DNA of 64,000 nt from an uncultured Lachnospiraceae bacterium (GCA_910579615.1 CAJTUA010000012.1:54671-118670), one strand, 5' to 3'. Positions 41,675 through 50,699 are shown, counted from the first letter of the stretch. The notes: generated from the sequence alone by a model not told the origin. Program-made: numbers and translations.

Positions 41675-41693
41675 TTCCTTCCGCAATATTTTT
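41656..41693. terminator. Terminator between recombinase and amidase genes
   Basis: A 13-bp perfect stem (41656-41668 with 41675-41687) is followed by ATTTTTA. It overlaps the recombinase stop and serves the plus strand, possibly also the convergent amidase gene. Confidence 0.8.
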
Positions 41694-41697
41694 ACTC

Positions 41698-44382
41698 TTA
41701 TCGTCCTGTCGGATAATCCTTAAAAAAGCTTACAACCGTATCATAAATCGTTTTTGCCGCTTTTCTCTGCGTTGCTTCTGTTGTGATAATCTTTCGGTCA
41801 CTTGCATTTGTAATAAAGGCAAGTTCAATCAGTACCGCCGGCATTCTGGTTTCACGAATTACAACAAAATTCGCAGTTGCTACCCCACGGTTTTTCGTGC
41901 CAAGCGCTTTGGAAAGATTATCTGTCAGGGTGGAAGCCATCTGCTTGCTGTTCAGTCCCCCGCTTGTAACGCTCGTATTTAAAAGCGAATAATACACAGA
42001 AGTTCCGCTTACGGATGTTGAGGAAACAGAATTCATATGAAGGCTGATAAACATATCCGCTTCTACCCTGGATGCAAAATCCGCACGTTCATACAAATCA
42101 ATCTTAACATCTTCTGTTCTGGTAAAGTAAATCTTGATATCAGAGCCCTCAAAATATTCCTTCGTATAACGGTTTAATATCGTAAAGTTTATATCCTTCT
42201 CGTTATATCCGCCTGCACTTGCCCCTGGGTCAATACCGCCATGTCCGGCATCAAGAACGACAATTTTACTGTACATCGTGGAAGGATTTCCAATCTGTAA
42301 TGAGAAGCCATTCTCTTCCGCCCCAAGCTTATAACCCTGGATGCGCTCTGTTGTCAGAATGATATGGGTTGAACTTCCATCAAACTGTACTGTGATATTC
42401 TCAACCACAGGATAAGGATTTTGAATCGCGTTTGACTGGTAAAATGCAGTGTAATCGCCTGGCATCGAAACAACAATCCTGCGGTTCCAGTACTGATCTT
42501 CCACTGTTAAATCGGAAACCCGAATCCCCTGCGGCAAAGAAGCAAATACTCCGCGGGATATCGGTCTTGAATTGTCAGTGGAGCCATGGGTTGTGTCCTC
42601 CTCGAAATACAGGTATAGCGCATTGCTCTCCTGCACAAAGCGAAAATCCGCATCCGGTGCCGCCCGATACAAAAGCTTGATTTGATTTGGCTCCGTTTCT
42701 ACCATGTAGGCGTGTTCAAAATAGTCTCCAAATAATTCATCCGGAAAAACGAGATTTCCGACCGTATTGCATGTGTTGTGGAGATAAACCGCCTGATATC
42801 CGTTCTCGCTGCCAAGCGTATAATGAAAAGCGCGAAGCCCTTTAAACCGCATATAACGCCCCGTCTGGTTTTGCCCCACCTCCAAACCCACGAGGTAATT
42901 CGGAAAAACAGTAATATAAAGGCTGCACCCGTCCGCCGAAAGTTTCAGGTCATAATACGGCAGAGTATCAGAAAGCTCTAACTGGAATACGGCGGCATTG
43001 TCCGTAAAATCCTGTGTCTGAGCGATACGTGTTATCAGGCTTCCGGCAGGGTTCATATACTCCCGTTCAAAACAATACGCATCCATGACGGTCACCGTCA
43101 AAAGCCCCTCATCCAACAAACTCTGTACGGACCCAACCGGGCGGTCAAACCGCAGTACATATTGCTCATTGTAAAGTTCTTCCGTGTTTTGTGTCAATTG
43201 CTGCAAAATTGCAATATTTCCTGTTGATGCACGGGCAATACTCGTCTGGGCATTATCAAGTGTATTCTCAAAGCCAAGATACCGCTCTGCATCCACCACA
43301 AAAGAATAGTCCACCTGATCCGCGGCCGCCGGTTGGGTCACCTGTATCGGTGCCGTCGTTGGCTTTTGGGGCTCCACATATACACCCACCTGGCTGGTTG
43401 TCCGGATTTCCGATGTATGTGTCGTGGAATTCCAATTGTAATCATAACCAAGCATTTCTGAAACAAAACGCCCTGGCACCATCAATGCCATCGTGCCGTT
43501 CGCAACATTTGTGACGCAGATTGGCGCAACGCCGCAGTCAAAATATTCACCGTTTCGATACGCCGCAGTACTGTTTTCCTGCATACTTAACGTGATGTCT
43601 CCCGTTTTAAATGTAATACTGCCCGTCTTCTGGTTAAACGAATAAGTTATGCCCATTGCCTTTTTAAAGACATTGTAGGCGCGCAGCATCGCCGTATTGT
43701 TAATCAGGATACTTGGCAGGGTGCCAAGTGAGACATTTTCCCCGTCGAAATTCACCTTCCCGACCGTTCCGATGTAGGACACCTGCTTATTGTTGTAGGA
43801 CAATGTCATAACGTCCCGTATGATTGCCGTGGATGTATCACTCTCCCACCGATAATTGTAACCGAGCGATTCGGCAACAAAGCGGGTCGGTACCAGAATG
43901 CGGCTGACGCCCGCATCCACGAAACGCACACTGACCGGAGCCGCATTTGCGGTGACAGCCTTTCCATTTAACACCGCTTTTTGGCTGTTGAGCGTGAGCA
44001 CTAAGACATTGCCATTCTTGCTGAAGGTAATCGTATTCTTCGCGGAATCCTTTTTGCAGGAAACACCCAATGCCTTAGAGAAAATCTCATAGTACGGTCC
44101 TAATGCTACTCCGTTGTCTGTCAGGATGCCTGTCATTTTCCCCAAAGAAACATTGCTGCCATTATATTCATAGGAAGCCTTCGTGCCAGTGTATGTCACG
44201 GTCTTCTTCGTATCATGGTAATATATCTTAATTCCTGCCGCCTCTGCCCTGCTTGCAGGAAAAAGACAAAATACCATGGCAGCACACAAAAACAATGCAA
44301 TCACCCGCCCGCATCTGCCAAACCCTCGCCTGTTAACGTCCCTCTTGGTATGTTTTGAATTTTTTTGAAACAATATGTACAC
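41698..44382 (-). CDS. Secreted N-acetylmuramoyl-L-alanine amidase with stalk domains
   Basis: An 894-residue exported wall hydrolase. Signal peptide (about residues 25-48, ending AEAA). Two tandem copper-amine-oxidase-N-like stalk domains follow (about 50-190 and 195-330; LVPTRFVAESLGYNYRWESDT and LMVPGRFVSEMLGYDYNW). A long beta-rich middle with two AMIN-like segments precedes the zinc amidase_3 domain: VVLDAGHGGIDPGA (His), YERADFA (Glu), SLHMNS (His) and LIELAFITN (Glu). It cleaves the bond between glycan and stem peptide. The exact start is uncertain (GTG at 44382 follows GGAAAGG closely). It is adjacent to the LysM gene. Confidence 0.88.
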   Translation of the reverse strand: MYILFQKNSKHTKRDVNRRGFGRCGRVIALFLCAAMVFCLFPASRAEAAGIKIYYHDTKKTVTYTGTKASYEYNGSNVSLGKMTGILTDNGVALGPYYEIFSKALGVSCKKDSAKNTITFSKNGNVLVLTLNSQKAVLNGKAVTANAAPVSVRFVDAGVSRILVPTRFVAESLGYNYRWESDTSTAIIRDVMTLSYNNKQVSYIGTVGKVNFDGENVSLGTLPSILINNTAMLRAYNVFKKAMGITYSFNQKTGSITFKTGDITLSMQENSTAAYRNGEYFDCGVAPICVTNVANGTMALMVPGRFVSEMLGYDYNWNSTTHTSEIRTTSQVGVYVEPQKPTTAPIQVTQPAAADQVDYSFVVDAERYLGFENTLDNAQTSIARASTGNIAILQQLTQNTEELYNEQYVLRFDRPVGSVQSLLDEGLLTVTVMDAYCFEREYMNPAGSLITRIAQTQDFTDNAAVFQLELSDTLPYYDLKLSADGCSLYITVFPNYLVGLEVGQNQTGRYMRFKGLRAFHYTLGSENGYQAVYLHNTCNTVGNLVFPDELFGDYFEHAYMVETEPNQIKLLYRAAPDADFRFVQESNALYLYFEEDTTHGSTDNSRPISRGVFASLPQGIRVSDLTVEDQYWNRRIVVSMPGDYTAFYQSNAIQNPYPVVENITVQFDGSSTHIILTTERIQGYKLGAEENGFSLQIGNPSTMYSKIVVLDAGHGGIDPGASAGGYNEKDINFTILNRYTKEYFEGSDIKIYFTRTEDVKIDLYERADFASRVEADMFISLHMNSVSSTSVSGTSVYYSLLNTSVTSGGLNSKQMASTLTDNLSKALGTKNRGVATANFVVIRETRMPAVLIELAFITNASDRKIITTEATQRKAAKTIYDTVVSFFKDYPTGR

Positions 44383-44469
44383 AACCTTTCCATTCTCTTG
44401 TTTTCACTATAGCAACTTTATCGCCATAATATCGGAAAAGCGTGTTATATTTGTGTCAGAAAATTTAAT

Positions 44470-44883
44470 TTATTTTTTCATTTGTGTTTCCGCTTCCGCA
44501 CCATTCTGCGGCTCTGTGGCATAGTACGGCACGATGATATACGCACCGGCGTGGATGGTATCCCCTTTTAAGCTGTTGCTGCGCTTAATCTCGGAAATAT
44601 AGTCCTGAAAATCCCCGCACTCGGGCGAGTAATAGCTCTCTGCAATGCTCCAAAGGCTGTCCCCTTGCTGTATGCAGACGCTCGTGACCGTTTTTACAGG
44701 CGCATCCTTCTCCGCAGCAATTGCTTTCGTCACAAAAAGCAGCGACAACATGAGCAACAATACTGCAAGGAACAAAATTAACGCGCGGTCCGTAAAATAG
44801 CGGAACAAAAACAGTTTCCGAAAATTCCTTTTTCTCTTTTTCAAGGTAAACATCCCTGGTTGTAATTCATAAATCATCATCAT
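44470..44883 (-). CDS. SOS-regulated LysM membrane protein (YneA-like)
   Basis: The 137-residue protein has one membrane span (about residues 30-52), then an extracytoplasmic LysM domain (VCIQQGDSLWSIAESYY through HAGAYIIVPYY). It is divergent from lexA, and its promoter overlaps two SOS boxes. In Bacillus subtilis yneA has the same place, topology and control and blocks division during DNA damage, so the same role is inferred here. ATG at 44883 follows AAGGGGG; the longer frame from 44910 lacks a site. Confidence 0.8.
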   Translation of the reverse strand: MMMIYELQPGMFTLKKRKRNFRKLFLFRYFTDRALILFLAVLLLMLSLLFVTKAIAAEKDAPVKTVTSVCIQQGDSLWSIAESYYSPECGDFQDYISEIKRSNSLKGDTIHAGAYIIVPYYATEPQNGAEAETQMKK

Positions 44884-44911
44884 ATTGTTTCCCCCTTCAT
44901 TGCTTTTCATT

Positions 44912-44959
44912 CGAACGTTCGTTTGCCTATATTATACTGAACAAACGTTCGAATGTCAA
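44912..44959 (-). promoter_or_regulatory. Promoter with two SOS (LexA) boxes
   Basis: On the minus strand: TTGACA (44954-44959), 17-bp spacer, TATAAT (44931-44936). LexA box GAACAAACGTTC (44939-44950) lies between the -35 and -10, and a second, CGAACGTTCGTTTG (44912-44925), lies just downstream. Both fit the Gram-positive GAAC-N4-GTTC type; the second ends GTTTG. Confidence 0.85.
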
Positions 44960-45064
44960 TACCCTTTTTTGATTCCTTGCTGATTTGTATTTCCCATAAA
45001 CAAAGTCCAAAAAACTCCCCAGTTCCATGTTGCAGACAAAAAATTAAAAAAATTTACAAAATCA

Positions 45065-45105
45065 CGAACATTTGTTTTGCATTTTCGGAACGGATATGAT
45101 ATACT
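45065..45105 (+). promoter_or_regulatory. lexA promoter with SOS box
   Basis: TTGCAT (45077-45082), 17-bp spacer, TATACT (45100-45105). CGAACATTTGTTTTG (45065-45079) overlaps the -35, giving autoregulation by LexA. Confidence 0.75.
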
Positions 45106-45224
45106 ATATACAGGAAGCAAAAAGTTCCAAACAGCAAAACTTTGCGCCTTCCTGACTACATAAGCCGCTTTTACAGCAGCCGGATTTGTAACAGATTCAT
45201 ATTATAACAGAACGGAGAGATATA

Positions 45225-45839
45225 ATGTCTTACGGAAAAATTACACAGAAACAGCAGGAAATTCTTGAATATCTGAAAAAAGAAATCATTAACCGGGGCT
45301 ATCCGCCTTCGGTGCGCGAGATTTGCGAAGCGGTTGATTTGCGTTCCACTTCCTCCGTACACTCTCATTTGGAAACACTTGAGCGCAACGGATACATTCA
45401 CCGTGACCCGGCAAAGCCACGCGCCATTGAGATTGTGGACGACAACTTTAACCTGACACGAAGGGAACTGGTCAATGTCCCGATTCTTGGCTCTGTCGCC
45501 GCCGGGCAGCCGCTGCTCGCGGTCGAGAACATTGAGGGTTACTTCCCGATTCCGACGGAGTACATGCCAAACGAGGAGACCTTTATGCTCCGCGTCCAGG
45601 GGGAAAGCATGATCAATGCGGGCATCCTTGATGGGGACCAGGTGCTTGTCCAGAAACAAAACACAGCGAGGAACGGGGAATTTGTGGTCGCTATGGTCGG
45701 GGACGGCGCCACAGTAAAGACCTTTTATAAAGAAAACGGTCATATCCGCCTGCAGCCGGAAAATGACTTTATGGATCCGCTTATCCTTGATGATGTCCAG
45801 ATTATCGGCAAGGTTATTGGTCTGTTCCGTATGTTCTGA
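45225..45839 (+). CDS. lexA: LexA repressor
   Basis: The SOS master repressor, 204 residues. The N-terminal winged helix-turn-helix reads PPSVREICEAVDLRSTSSVHSHL (about residues 25-47). The self-cleavage Ala-Gly lies in SVAAGQPLLA (about residue 90). The catalytic Ser is in RVQGESMINAG (about 127) and the Lys in GATVKTF (about 165). GGAGAG precedes ATG. The three SOS boxes between lexA and the divergent LysM gene match its expected targets. Confidence 0.96.
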   Translation: MSYGKITQKQQEILEYLKKEIINRGYPPSVREICEAVDLRSTSSVHSHLETLERNGYIHRDPAKPRAIEIVDDNFNLTRRELVNVPILGSVAAGQPLLAVENIEGYFPIPTEYMPNEETFMLRVQGESMINAGILDGDQVLVQKQNTARNGEFVVAMVGDGATVKTFYKENGHIRLQPENDFMDPLILDDVQIIGKVIGLFRMF

Positions 45840-45879
45840 TTCCAAAACATTTCCGGACGGCACCATTTCCACGCCTCAG

Positions 45880-46025
45880 GGCAAGGAACATCGAGCAGGG
45901 GATTCTTTCCCCGCACTGCTCACCGCGCAGGGCGTGTGCATACAAAGCAGTTAGTAAAGTAGCTGGTTTCCATACAAATCCATGCACCTTCATACATCTT
46001 TTTCGCGCCCCAGCGCATAAAAAAA
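45880..46025 (+). repeat. Family B intergenic repeat, copy 3
   Basis: Longest copy seen. Blocks in order: GGCAAGG, CATCGAGCAGGGGATT, GTGTGCA, AGCTGGTTTCCAT and TTCGCGCCCCAGCGCATAAA. It contains a GAGCAG/CTGCTC hairpin and lies between convergent lexA and rsfS. Confidence 0.55.
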
Positions 46026-46070
46026 TACCCTGGCGCATTCCTGATACAAAACAGAATTGCCGCCAGGGTA
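46018..46070 (-). terminator. Terminator after rsfS
   Basis: TACCCTGGCG (46026-46035) pairs with CGCCAGGGTA (46061-46070), followed on the minus strand by a T-run. It ends the minus-strand housekeeping operon. Confidence 0.8.
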
Positions 46071-46129
46071 TAAAAATTCGGATATTTTCCTTATATAAAA
46101 CAAGGATTCATAACCATCTGCCTTTTGCC

Positions 46130-46486
46130 CTAAACCAAATCTTCCTTCCCGATGTCGCGCCCATCCCTCCAGATGCGCTCCAAATCATAGAACAAACGGT
46201 CTTCCTTCGAAAAAATGTGCACGACGATATCGCCGTAATCCATCAAAACCCATCCGGATGAGCGCACACCCTCCACGCGCTTCGGCTCAAAGCCATTCTG
46301 CGCAAGCCCATCTTCCACGGCGTCCACCATTGCCTCCACCTGGGAGGAACTGTTGCCGTTCGCGATAATGAAATAATCCGCCAGAATCGAGATGGTACTG
46401 ATTTCAATCACCTTGATATCTTCCGCCTTCTTATCTTCCAATGCCTTGTAAGCCAATTTTGCCATCAATTTTGATTCATCTGCCAT
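46130..46486 (-). CDS. rsfS: Ribosomal silencing factor RsfS
   Basis: Iojap/RsfS family, 118 residues. It binds L14 and blocks subunit joining in starvation. Motifs KKAEDIKVIEISTISILADYF, IANGNSSSQVEAM and SSGWVLMDYGDIVVHIF are typical. It is the last gene of the obg-yhbY-nadD-yqeK-rsfS run, 12 bp after yqeK, the usual Firmicutes order. Confidence 0.95.
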   Translation of the reverse strand: MADESKLMAKLAYKALEDKKAEDIKVIEISTISILADYFIIANGNSSSQVEAMVDAVEDGLAQNGFEPKRVEGVRSSGWVLMDYGDIVVHIFSKEDRLFYDLERIWRDGRDIGKEDLV

Positions 46487-46498
46487 ATAATTATTTCC

Positions 46499-47137
46499 TC
46501 ACTTTCTGCCGTCCTGCGGCGGCACAGATGCCGATTTCCCACACAGTTCCTTATAATACGCCAATGTCGCAAGCGCCGCCCCATCCATCAAAACCTTTTT
46601 ATCCGGATTGTTCCTTTCCTTCCTCTGCAAGTAATCCACCGTGTTTTTGGCCGCGTAGTATACTGCCAAATCAATATCCTCAAACGCCATCCTGCGCAGC
46701 TCTTTCAAATCCGGCTCAATCGGCTGTTCCCTTCCGATTTCAATATAATCCGAAAGGTAAATATTTTTTTCCATAAAGGACATTTCCGGCCGCCCGGTTG
46801 TATGGAAACGGATTGCATTTAAAATTTTTTCATCCTTTACACCATATTTATGCTCCGCGTACCACGCGCCAAGCCTGCCATGCAGCAAATATGGCTGCTG
46901 CTGTTCCAAATCGCTGACCGCCAGCCCCATTTCCAGACATTGCTTCAATATCTCTTTTTCCGGCAGGCATTTCGCACAGTCATGCAAAAGTCCGGCAATC
47001 ATCGCCTTCTCGTAATTTTTCCCGTAGGCCATCGCGATGCTTGCGGCAAGGTATGCGACCCCCAGCGTGTGGACATAGCGCTTACGCGGCAGCCTGTGTT
47101 CCATTTCCTTCATCAGCGCATCAATCCTGTCGTTCAT
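46499..47137 (-). CDS. yqeK: HD-domain symmetrical Ap4A hydrolase YqeK
   Basis: The 212-residue protein has the HD metal motif: YVHTLGVAYLA (His about residue 20) and GLLHDCAKCLP (His-Asp about 50). It belongs to the YqeK family, which splits diadenosine tetraphosphate to two ADP. ATG at 47137 lies after AAAAGGAG and overlaps the nadD stop by 4 bp, so the two are translationally coupled. Confidence 0.9.
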   Translation of the reverse strand: MNDRIDALMKEMEHRLPRKRYVHTLGVAYLAASIAMAYGKNYEKAMIAGLLHDCAKCLPEKEILKQCLEMGLAVSDLEQQQPYLLHGRLGAWYAEHKYGVKDEKILNAIRFHTTGRPEMSFMEKNIYLSDYIEIGREQPIEPDLKELRRMAFEDIDLAVYYAAKNTVDYLQRKERNNPDKKVLMDGAALATLAYYKELCGKSASVPPQDGRK

Positions 47138-47760
47138 TCTTCCACTCCTTTTAAAACCTTCTGATAGCACCTGTGTGTTTCCAAAAAATGCGCCACCGCT
47201 TCCGGGACAAGGTACCTCACCGAACGGTGCGCTGCAAGTCTCTCCCGTATCCCGGTCGAGGAAATTTCCATCTGCGGTGTATCAAATAGCTGTACATCGG
47301 CAGAAAATTTCTCACGGATTTTCTCTGCCGCCCCTAAAATCTGTTCTGGCGGGATTTTCCCGCGGCTTGTCGCGAGCAGATGTACATGCTTTAAAATCAC
47401 TTCCGGGCGGCGCCAGGACAGAAAGGAAACCAGCGAATCCCCTCCGATAATAAAATAAAATTCCGTCTCCGGGTTCTCACGCTTTAACGCCGTCACAGTA
47501 TCTGCCGTGTAAGTCATACCCTCGCGCTCAAGCTCGATTCTCGAAAGATAAAAATTCGGATTTCCGGCAATCGCAAGCTCAACCATCCGGCAGCGCATTG
47601 CATTCGGCAGGATATAAGCATCCGCCTTCTCCTCGGTCCGTTTTGTCGGAAGAAACATAACCGCACAAAGCCCGGCCTGCTCCCTTGCGGACTCCGCCAA
47701 TATTAAATGTGCCATATGGATAGGGTTGAACGTCCCCCCCATAATCCCGATTTTTTCCAT
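47134..47760 (-). CDS. nadD: Nicotinate-nucleotide adenylyltransferase
   Basis: Forms deamido-NAD from nicotinate mononucleotide and ATP. The 208-residue protein has the nucleotidyltransferase motif GGTFNPIHMAHL (about residues 8-19) and the C-terminal ISSTGIRERL. Length is normal. It is placed between yhbY and yqeK, as in most Firmicutes. Confidence 0.95.
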   Translation of the reverse strand: MEKIGIMGGTFNPIHMAHLILAESAREQAGLCAVMFLPTKRTEEKADAYILPNAMRCRMVELAIAGNPNFYLSRIELEREGMTYTADTVTALKRENPETEFYFIIGGDSLVSFLSWRRPEVILKHVHLLATSRGKIPPEQILGAAEKIREKFSADVQLFDTPQMEISSTGIRERLAAHRSVRYLVPEAVAHFLETHRCYQKVLKGVEE

Positions 47761-47774
47761 TGCCGTCCGCTCCC

Positions 47775-48065
47775 CTACTTTGGAAGTTCAATTTTTTTCT
47801 TATCCTTTGACTCGCGGTACAGCACAATCTTGCGCCCAATCACCTGCACAACCTGCGCGTGCGTGTGCTCCGCCAATGTCGCCGCAATCTCCTTCGCGTC
47901 GTCCTCACAATTTTTCAGAACCGAAATTTTAATCAGCTCGCGCGCTGCAAGCGCTTCCTCGACCCCCACCGTAAACTCCGGTGTCAGGCTCAACTTTCCG
48001 ATTTGCAGGATTGGCTCCATATTCATCGCAAGCCCTTTTAAATAAGAACGCTGTTTGCTTGTCAT
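47775..48065 (-). CDS. yhbY: YhbY family CRM-domain RNA-binding protein
   Basis: The 96-residue protein starts TSKQRSYLKGLAMNMEPI and carries the GKLSLTPEF motif and QVIGRKIVLYRES end of the CRM fold. It associates with pre-50S ribosomes. An in-frame extension upstream into obg is not used. The 14-bp gap to nadD suggests co-transcription. Confidence 0.92.
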   Translation of the reverse strand: MTSKQRSYLKGLAMNMEPILQIGKLSLTPEFTVGVEEALAARELIKISVLKNCEDDAKEIAATLAEHTHAQVVQVIGRKIVLYRESKDKKKIELPK

Positions 48066-48087
48066 CTCATCCACCACACCTTTCGCT

Positions 48088-49377
48088 TTATTTGTAATAA
48101 TCAAATTCCAGACCGTACATGCGCACCGTGTCGCCGTCCTCGATACCAAGAGAGACAAGCTCGTCTAAAATCCCATTGTCCTTTAGGAATTTCTGGAAAA
48201 ATTCAAAGCCTTTCTCCGAATCGATGTTTGTGTAGCCGAGCATTTTTTCAATGCGCGGTCCCTCCACGACATAAACCTTATCTTCCTCATCATAGCTCAC
48301 GGTATACGGCAGCGTCACGTCAAGCGAAGGGTCTTCAAAATATTCGCGCTCAAACACCATCTGGCTTTCCCCGGTTGTCTTTAACAAATCGCTGACATAA
48401 TATAACAGCTCCTTGACCCCTTTGCCGCTGACTGCAGAAATCCCAAACACGCGGATGCCCTCCGGCTCAAACGCATCACGCACCTTTTTCAGTGCCTCCT
48501 CCTCTTCCTCCCCGTAAAGAATATCCAGCTTGTTCGCCGCGATGACCTGCGGTTTCTCCAAAAGATTTGCATTGTAGGAGGCAAGCTCCGCGTTGATGGT
48601 CCGGATATCTTCCACCGGGTCGCGCCCCTCACTCGATGCAGCATCCACCAGATGAATCAGCACCCTTGTGCGCTCGATATGCTTTAAAAACTCATGCCCG
48701 AGCCCCACACCCTCCGACGCACCTTCGATAAGCCCCGGGATATCCGCGATAACAAAACCGTCCGCCCCGTCCAAATCCACCACACCAAGGTTCGGGTTCA
48801 GCGTCGTAAAATGGTAGTTCGCAATCTTTGGCTTTGCGTTTGTCACACGTGAGAGGAAGGTAGATTTTCCGACATTCGGGAATCCGACCAATCCGACATC
48901 CGCAATCACCTTAAGCTCCAGTGTAACATTCAGCTCCTTTGCGTCCTGCCCTGGCTGCGCATATTTCGGAACCTGCATGGTAGCGGTCGCGTAATGTTGG
49001 TTTCCCTTACCGCCGCGCCCGCCGCGCAAAATTATCTCGCGCTCATTCCCGTGGGACATATCGGCAATTACCTTTCCGCTTTCCGCCTCCTTGATGACCG
49101 TTCCCTCCGGCACCTTGATGACAAGGTCTGCACCGTCTTTGCCGGAACAGTTATTTTTACCGCCCTCCGCACCGTCTTGCGCACAGTATTTCCGATTATA
49201 ACGAAACTCCGACAAAGTATTCAACCCCTTGTCCACGACAAAAATAACATCGCCGCCTTTGCCGCCGTCGCCGCCGTTTGGCCCGCCCGCCGCTACGAAA
49301 AGCTCCCGCCGAAAGCTCACATGGCCGTCGCCGCCCTTGCCGGAGCGGATATAAATATTCGCGCTGTCTGCAAACAT
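48088..49377 (-). CDS. obgE: GTPase Obg/CgtA
   Basis: A ribosome assembly and stress GTPase of 429 residues. It has the glycine-rich Obg domain (about residues 1-158, with GGPNGGDGGKGG), the G domain (G1 GFPNVGKST about 165-173, DIPGLIEGA, NKLD) and the C-terminal OCT domain. ATG at 49377 is preceded by AAGGTGG; the longer frame reads into non-conserved sequence. It is downstream of rpmA, as usual. Confidence 0.95.
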   Translation of the reverse strand: MFADSANIYIRSGKGGDGHVSFRRELFVAAGGPNGGDGGKGGDVIFVVDKGLNTLSEFRYNRKYCAQDGAEGGKNNCSGKDGADLVIKVPEGTVIKEAESGKVIADMSHGNEREIILRGGRGGKGNQHYATATMQVPKYAQPGQDAKELNVTLELKVIADVGLVGFPNVGKSTFLSRVTNAKPKIANYHFTTLNPNLGVVDLDGADGFVIADIPGLIEGASEGVGLGHEFLKHIERTRVLIHLVDAASSEGRDPVEDIRTINAELASYNANLLEKPQVIAANKLDILYGEEEEEALKKVRDAFEPEGIRVFGISAVSGKGVKELLYYVSDLLKTTGESQMVFEREYFEDPSLDVTLPYTVSYDEEDKVYVVEGPRIEKMLGYTNIDSEKGFEFFQKFLKDNGILDELVSLGIEDGDTVRMYGLEFDYYK

Positions 49378-49477
49378 ACCTTTCCACCTTCCTTTCCTCA
49401 AAAATATCCAAAAGAATATCCTTCTGCCCAAAGCATACCAAAACAAATGCCGGAATCTTTCGTAAACCTCATGAAAA

Positions 49478-49513
49478 GAAAAACCCCGAGAATATCACAA
49501 CTCGAGGTTTTCC
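49478..49513 (-). terminator. Terminator after rpmA
   Basis: AAAACCTCGAG pairs with CTCGGGGTTTT (one wobble) around a 10-nt loop, followed by T residues on the minus strand. It separates rplU-prp-rpmA from obg. Confidence 0.75.
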
Positions 49514-49535
49514 ACGCTTTTAAGCCATTTTTTGA

Positions 49536-49826
49536 TTACTCAGCAGTCTCTACCGGGTAAACACTTGCCTGCTTCTTGTCTCTGCCTTTCCTCTCGAATC
49601 TCAAGACACCATCAACAAGTGCATACAGGGTATCATCCCCGCCGCGTCCTACATTGACGCCCGGATGGATTTTCGTACCGCGCTGTCTGTAAAGAATATT
49701 GCCCGCGGATACGAACTGACCGTCCGCCCTCTTCGCGCCAAGCCTTTTGGACTCGGAATCCCTGCCGTTCTTCGTGGAACCAACACCCTTTTTATGAGCG
49801 AAAAACTGAAGGTTCATCTTCAACAT
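49536..49826 (-). CDS. rpmA: 50S ribosomal protein L27 with cleavable N-terminal extension
   Basis: The 96-residue L27 begins MLKMNLQFFAHKKG. Firmicutes L27 is made with such an extension, cut by Prp after the Phe-Phe region to expose the functional N-terminus. The rest (GVGSTKNGRDSESKRLGAKR, IHPGVNVG) is standard. GGAGG is upstream. The prp gene is next upstream in the same operon, so enzyme and substrate are co-encoded. Confidence 0.96.
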   Translation of the reverse strand: MLKMNLQFFAHKKGVGSTKNGRDSESKRLGAKRADGQFVSAGNILYRQRGTKIHPGVNVGRGGDDTLYALVDGVLRFERKGRDKKQASVYPVETAE

Positions 49827-49863
49827 GACCTACACCTCCTTCAAACTGTTTCATCTTTCACGA

Positions 49864-50181
49864 TTATTCAATCCGGATAAACTTACGCCCGTAGCTTTCC
49901 TCAATCATTGACAGACCCAAAAGCAATGAACCCATGAGCAATGCCGCCGCATCCGACATCGGGGAGGCAATCTTAAAATCCATCATCCCCTCTTTCTCAT
50001 CCTCATCATAAGAAAAAGTATCACCGGTGAGCGATTCAACGGAATTCACCGCCGTCATTGTCAGTGCGGAAACCGCCGCACAGACAATATCATGTCCATT
50101 TTCCGCGTAGCCTGCATGTCCAAGACAGTGAAAGCCATTCGCGCGTCCGCATTCATCCTGATATACGGATATCTTAATCAT
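49864..50181 (-). CDS. prp: Ribosomal-processing cysteine protease Prp
   Basis: Cleaves the N-terminal extension of L27. The 105-residue protein has the catalytic His in FHCLGHAGYAENGHD and Cys in DIVCAAVSALT (about residues 20-40). It lies between rplU and rpmA, the fixed Firmicutes order, 6 bp after rplU. Confidence 0.94.
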   Translation of the reverse strand: MIKISVYQDECGRANGFHCLGHAGYAENGHDIVCAAVSALTMTAVNSVESLTGDTFSYDEDEKEGMMDFKIASPMSDAAALLMGSLLLGLSMIEESYGRKFIRIE

Positions 50182-50187
50182 ACCACA

Positions 50188-50496
50188 TTAAGCATTGATT
50201 TTGTCAATCTTAACCTTCGTATAAGCCTGTCTGTGACCGTTCTTCTTGTGGTATCCGGTCTTCCTCTTATACTTGTAAACAATAATCTTTTTGCCCCTGC
50301 CCTCTTCAATGACAGTCGCGGAAACGCTCGCGCCCGCTACGGTCGGATTCCCGATTTTTAACTCGCCGTTATTTACTGCGAGAACCTGATCGAAACTTAC
50401 TGTGGAATCCTTCTCCACGCCAAGCTTCTCCACACGAATGATATCGCCCTCGGCTACTTTGTACTGCTTACCACCTGTTGCAATAATTGCGTACAT
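50188..50496 (-). CDS. rplU: 50S ribosomal protein L21
   Basis: The 102-residue L21 starts MYAIIATGGKQYKVAEGD and ends with the rRNA-binding YKRKTGYHKKNGHRQ. It binds 23S rRNA with L20. ACAGGAGG precedes ATG at 50496. It heads the rplU-prp-rpmA operon, with a structured leader upstream. Confidence 0.97.
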   Translation of the reverse strand: MYAIIATGGKQYKVAEGDIIRVEKLGVEKDSTVSFDQVLAVNNGELKIGNPTVAGASVSATVIEEGRGKKIIVYKYKRKTGYHKKNGHRQAYTKVKIDKINA

Positions 50497-50590
50497 ATGG
50501 CACCTCCTGTTATCATTACTCGCCAGCTGCGGTGTCCGTCGGACACGGCACTTATAACCTCGCTGTGCGGCACACTGAAATAGTTTATAC
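50497..50590 (-). promoter_or_regulatory. Probable L21 leader RNA
   Basis: About 95 bases upstream of rplU contain short complementary blocks (GTGCCG, GTCCGACGGAC, CAGCTGGCGAG) before the ribosome binding site. An autoregulatory L21 leader is known at this place in Firmicutes. The match is by position and general structure, not by an aligned consensus. Confidence 0.5.
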
Positions 50591-50699
50591 CAAAAAGTAT
50601 CAGATGTCAAGTAATTTTTACATTTTTTATGAAATCCCATCCTGTCCTGCATGCCCATGTTCCGGTCTATAGCAGGGAAAGCTCCCCTGCTATGTAATG

